Source of the DNA: FCB group bacterium
Lineage (GTDB): Bacteria; Zixibacteria; MSB-5A5; GN15; JAAZOE01
DNA length: 52,209 nucleotides
Assembly: GCA_024231695.1 (NCBI GenBank)
Contig: JAAEQF010000384.1
Span: forward strand, 1-52,209
Direction: 5' to 3'
Shown: positions 49,845-52,209 of the stretch, in pieces
How the letters are laid out: the number at the start of each line of letters is the position of its first letter
Numbering within the stretch: the stretch's first letter is position 1
Position numbers and translations under genes: made by a program
The notes under the pieces: generated by a model
Seen by the model: the letters and a program-made list of their open reading frames with translations, nothing else
Told to the model about the DNA's origin: nothing
Database searches by the model: none

Positions 49845-51164
49845 TTATTTTTCTTTGCGGGGCTTGATCCGTATATCCAAAGACACCCCCTCGAACCCGA
49901 AACTTTCCCTCAAGCGATTGGTCAGATATCGCCGATAAGGATCCAATATCAATTTGGGATAATTGCAAAAGATGATGAATTTCGGCGGCGCTACTTCGGC
50001 CTGAGTAATATAGAAAAACTTTATCCATCTCCCTTTGGATGCCGGTGGGGGTTGTTTCGCGACTACTTCTTCGAGGAATTTATTCAAATCGGCCGTTGCC
50101 ACCCGCTTGGTGAATTCGCCATAGACGCTATCAACCACACTCATTGCCTTTCTCACTCGCTGACCGGTCAGAGCCGAGATAAAGATAATCGGAATATGAC
50201 TGTAAGTCGGCATCGCCTCCCGGATCTGCCGCGCATATACATCAACCGTGCGTTCGTCTTTTTCAAATATATCCCACTTATTTACCGCCAGCACCATCCC
50301 CCGCTGAGCCTCGCCGACCTCTTCGATTATTTTCAATTCCTGAAAATTCAGTCCTTCGTTGGCATCGAGCAAAACCATAGCTACATCGCATCGTTCTATG
50401 GCTCGGATACTTCTAAGAGTCGTGTAATATTCAATACTTTCCTTAACCCGACTACGCTTCCTCAATCCGGCCGTATCAACCAGAATATAATTTTTGCCGT
50501 CAACGGAAATTGGCGAATCAACGGAATCGCGAGTCGTCCCGGGAACCTCGGAGACTATATGCCTGTCTTCACCAAGCAGTTGATTTACAAACGATGATTT
50601 GCCGACATTAGGCCGGCCGACCACCGCCACGCGGATCTCCGGGCCAGTATCCGGCTCGTCGATTTTTTCCGGCAGACTGGCCACCATCTCATCAAGAAGA
50701 TCGCCCACACCTCGGCTGTTGGCGGCCGAGATCGGGAAAAGCTTTTCATATCCAAGACTGTAAAAGCTGTTCGCTTCGAGATCGAGACGGTCGTTGTCGG
50801 CCTTGTTCACGCCGAGGAGAATAGGTTTTTTGGTGCGATGCAATATTTTGGCGATGCGGGAGTCAATATCGGTTACCCCGGTTTGACAATCGGTCATAAA
50901 CAGGATAACGTCAGCCTCTTCCATAGAAATTTCGGCCTGATCCAAAATCAACCGCTCCATCTCATCGGCCGTCCCCGGGACCATTCCGCCGGTATCGACC
51001 AGATAAAACTCGCGTCCTACCCATTCGCATTTTGAAAAATTCCGATCGCGGGTGACTCCCGGCGTGCTGTCGATCACCGCCAGTTTACGCTTGATCAAAC
51101 GGTTGAAAAGCGATGATTTGCCGACATTGGGTCGGCCGACAATCGATATGATTGGCAAAGGCAT
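49845..51164 (-). CDS. der: Der (EngA), double-GTPase ribosome assembly factor
   Basis: The frame runs back to 51362, but the true start is ATG 51164 (MPLPIISIVGRPNVGKSSLF), with GGGAGA seven bases upstream, giving 439 aa, the family norm. Two tandem G domains are visible: first G1 GRPNVGKSS with DTGG and NKAD, and second G1 GRPNVGKSS with DTAG and NKWD. A KH-like C-terminal domain follows. Der is an essential GTPase that acts in 50S ribosome maturation. It starts 1 nt after the stop of the DUF512 gene, a neighbourhood seen in many bacteria. Confidence 0.97.
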   Translation of the reverse strand: MPLPIISIVGRPNVGKSSLFNRLIKRKLAVIDSTPGVTRDRNFSKCEWVGREFYLVDTGGMVPGTADEMERLILDQAEISMEEADVILFMTDCQTGVTDIDSRIAKILHRTKKPILLGVNKADNDRLDLEANSFYSLGYEKLFPISAANSRGVGDLLDEMVASLPEKIDEPDTGPEIRVAVVGRPNVGKSSFVNQLLGEDRHIVSEVPGTTRDSVDSPISVDGKNYILVDTAGLRKRSRVKESIEYYTTLRSIRAIERCDVAMVLLDANEGLNFQELKIIEEVGEAQRGMVLAVNKWDIFEKDERTVDVYARQIREAMPTYSHIPIIFISALTGQRVRKAMSVVDSVYGEFTKRVATADLNKFLEEVVAKQPPPASKGRWIKFFYITQAEVAPPKFIIFCNYPKLILDPYRRYLTNRLRESFGFEGVSLDIRIKPRKEK

Positions 51165-51165
51165 T

Positions 51166-52209
51166 TTAATTCTCCCACAAAGCGGCAGATTGTTTGACCA
51201 GGGAAACGAGATTATAACTCCCGCATAATACCGGCCGCCCGCTTGCATGTTTGAACCTGTCAAGCGATAGATCATCCAGAAATAAATCGTCGGTGTTAAG
51301 GCAATTGGGCGGTAAAAAAACCATATCCGCATCCGATTTCCTGACATCTTCCAGAATATCACCGCCGGTCAATAGTCCGGTCACGGTTACCATTTCACCC
51401 CAGAAACGATTATCGACGACGATCAGTTCCGCCTTCATCCGTTCGATCCCGTTCAGCGCGGGCAAAACGTGACGGCGCATAAACGGTTCAGCCGATCTTC
51501 CGGTCACCAGCCCCAGTTTCAACGTTTTTTTTACTCGCATCGGAAGATATCTTCTGCGCCGGTTGAAATCGACAATAAACTGCCGGGCCATGCCGACCCC
51601 ATTCTCAAACTGAAGCATCTCTTCGTAATATCCCAACGAGGGCAATTTTCTTTCAGCCATCAGGAAAAACTCATCGGCCGGAAAGGCAAACCGTGTCCCC
51701 AATTCATTCAGATACTTGGAATGATACGCTTCAACCTGATCAATCACCTGCCCGGCCTCGGCTTTAGTATATATCCTCAATCCCGGCAACTTTTTCCGGT
51801 AACGAGTCAATCCGACCGGCACTACCGCCAGCGATTCGACTCCGCCGTAGGAATCCGGCACAGCCAAATCGGCCAGATCGGTGATAGTCTTATCCAGATA
51901 TTCGCCGTCATTAATCCCCGGACAGACGACTGTCTGAGTCTGCAGGGCGATGCCATGATCCACCAGTTGCCTCAGCCGCGGCATTATCGGTTCCAGTTTC
52001 TCGTTGCGGAAAATGCAACGGCGCAGGCTGTCATCGGTGGCATGGACGGATATATACAAAGGCGACAATCGCTGATCTATTATCCGGTCAAAATCGGCGT
52101 CGCTCATCTCCGAAAGTGTTATAAAATTACCATGCGTAAACGAATAGCGATAATCATCGTCTTTGATATATAAAGCCCGGCGCATCCCTTTGGGCTGTTG
52201 ATGAATAAA
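51166..52209 (-). CDS. DUF512/radical SAM-associated protein, N-terminus cut by window edge
   Basis: The frame stays open to the window edge, 348 codons, so the N-terminus (in this family a PDZ domain and a CxxxCxxC radical SAM motif) is outside. What is visible matches the family: PKGMRRALYIKDDDYRYSF near the edge, LSPLYISVHATD, then QTVVCPGINDGEYLDKTI and VPVGLTRYRKKL. The C-terminal DUF512 part ends LCGSYNLVSL. The function of the family is not established; it is often next to der, as here. Confidence 0.88.
   Translation of the reverse strand, partial: FIHQQPKGMRRALYIKDDDYRYSFTHGNFITLSEMSDADFDRIIDQRLSPLYISVHATDDSLRRCIFRNEKLEPIMPRLRQLVDHGIALQTQTVVCPGINDGEYLDKTITDLADLAVPDSYGGVESLAVVPVGLTRYRKKLPGLRIYTKAEAGQVIDQVEAYHSKYLNELGTRFAFPADEFFLMAERKLPSLGYYEEMLQFENGVGMARQFIVDFNRRRRYLPMRVKKTLKLGLVTGRSAEPFMRRHVLPALNGIERMKAELIVVDNRFWGEMVTVTGLLTGGDILEDVRKSDADMVFLPPNCLNTDDLFLDDLSLDRFKHASGRPVLCGSYNLVSLVKQSAALWEN

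Noticed and set aside
51165..51362. 66-residue N-terminal extension of Der
   Set aside because: It lies entirely in the 3' end of the DUF512 gene in another frame, while ATG 51164 has a good ribosome-binding site and gives the normal Der N-terminus.

Overview
The window reads as a chromosomal segment of a flagellated, diderm bacterium, most likely from the FCB superphylum or a neighbouring candidate phylum such as Zixibacteria. The main clues are a secreted protein ending in a type IX-style C-terminal sorting domain (31759-32592), a PEP-CTERM protein (49126-49773), P- and L-ring flagellar genes (so an outer membrane is present) and moderate G+C. The phylum call is inference; there is no rRNA or other taxonomic marker in the window.

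Left end (1-7182): a truncated secreted protein with an Asp-box, then a sugar-modification block: DegT-type aminotransferase, extended SDR epimerase, LpxD-like acyltransferase, WbpG/PseA-like N-acetyl sugar amidotransferase and its ammonia-supplying HisF2/HisH2 pair. The HisF has lost the first catalytic Asp of histidine biosynthesis, so the block probably makes an acetamidino (amidine) sugar. Two convergent TPR-glycosyltransferases follow (7394-11386). One is a TPR-GT4-methyltransferase triple fusion.

Centre (11645-41076): a long flagellar cluster, almost all on the minus strand. In transcription order it has motA-motB; flgB-flgC-unknown-fliE-fliF-fliG-fliH-fliI-fliJ; a T9SS-sorted protein on the plus strand as an interruption; flgF-flgG-flgA-flgH-flgI-flgJ-flgN-flgK-csrA-small ORF-flgL-fliW; a GT2-TPR glycosyltransferase; flagellin-flaG-fliD-fliS-FlgN-like-flgM-HDOD. 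The hook, switch and export genes (flgD, flgE, fliK, fliM, fliN, fliP, flhA and so on), fliA and rpoN are not here. Well-formed sigma-54 promoters precede flgB and flgF, and sigma-28 promoters precede flagellin and flgM. Together with an NtrC-family activator and its kinase in the cluster, this gives a readable hierarchy: kinase/activator, then sigma-54 basal body and hook-associated genes, then sigma-28 filament genes, with FlgM as the checkpoint and CsrA-FliW controlling flagellin translation.

Regulatory block (41283-48644): a gene run on the minus strand encoding a GAF-PP2C-HATPase phosphatase/kinase, a STAS antagonist, a HEAT-repeat protein, a CheY-like receiver, a soluble PAS histidine kinase and the sigma-54 activator. 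It looks like a partner-switching module wired to flagellar control. Right end (48645-52209): an AT-rich gap, the PEP-CTERM gene with its own near-consensus sigma-54 promoter, a strong bidirectional terminator, the ribosome-assembly GTPase Der, and a truncated DUF512 radical-SAM-associated protein.

No tRNA, rRNA, CRISPR array, insertion sequence or phage gene was recognised.
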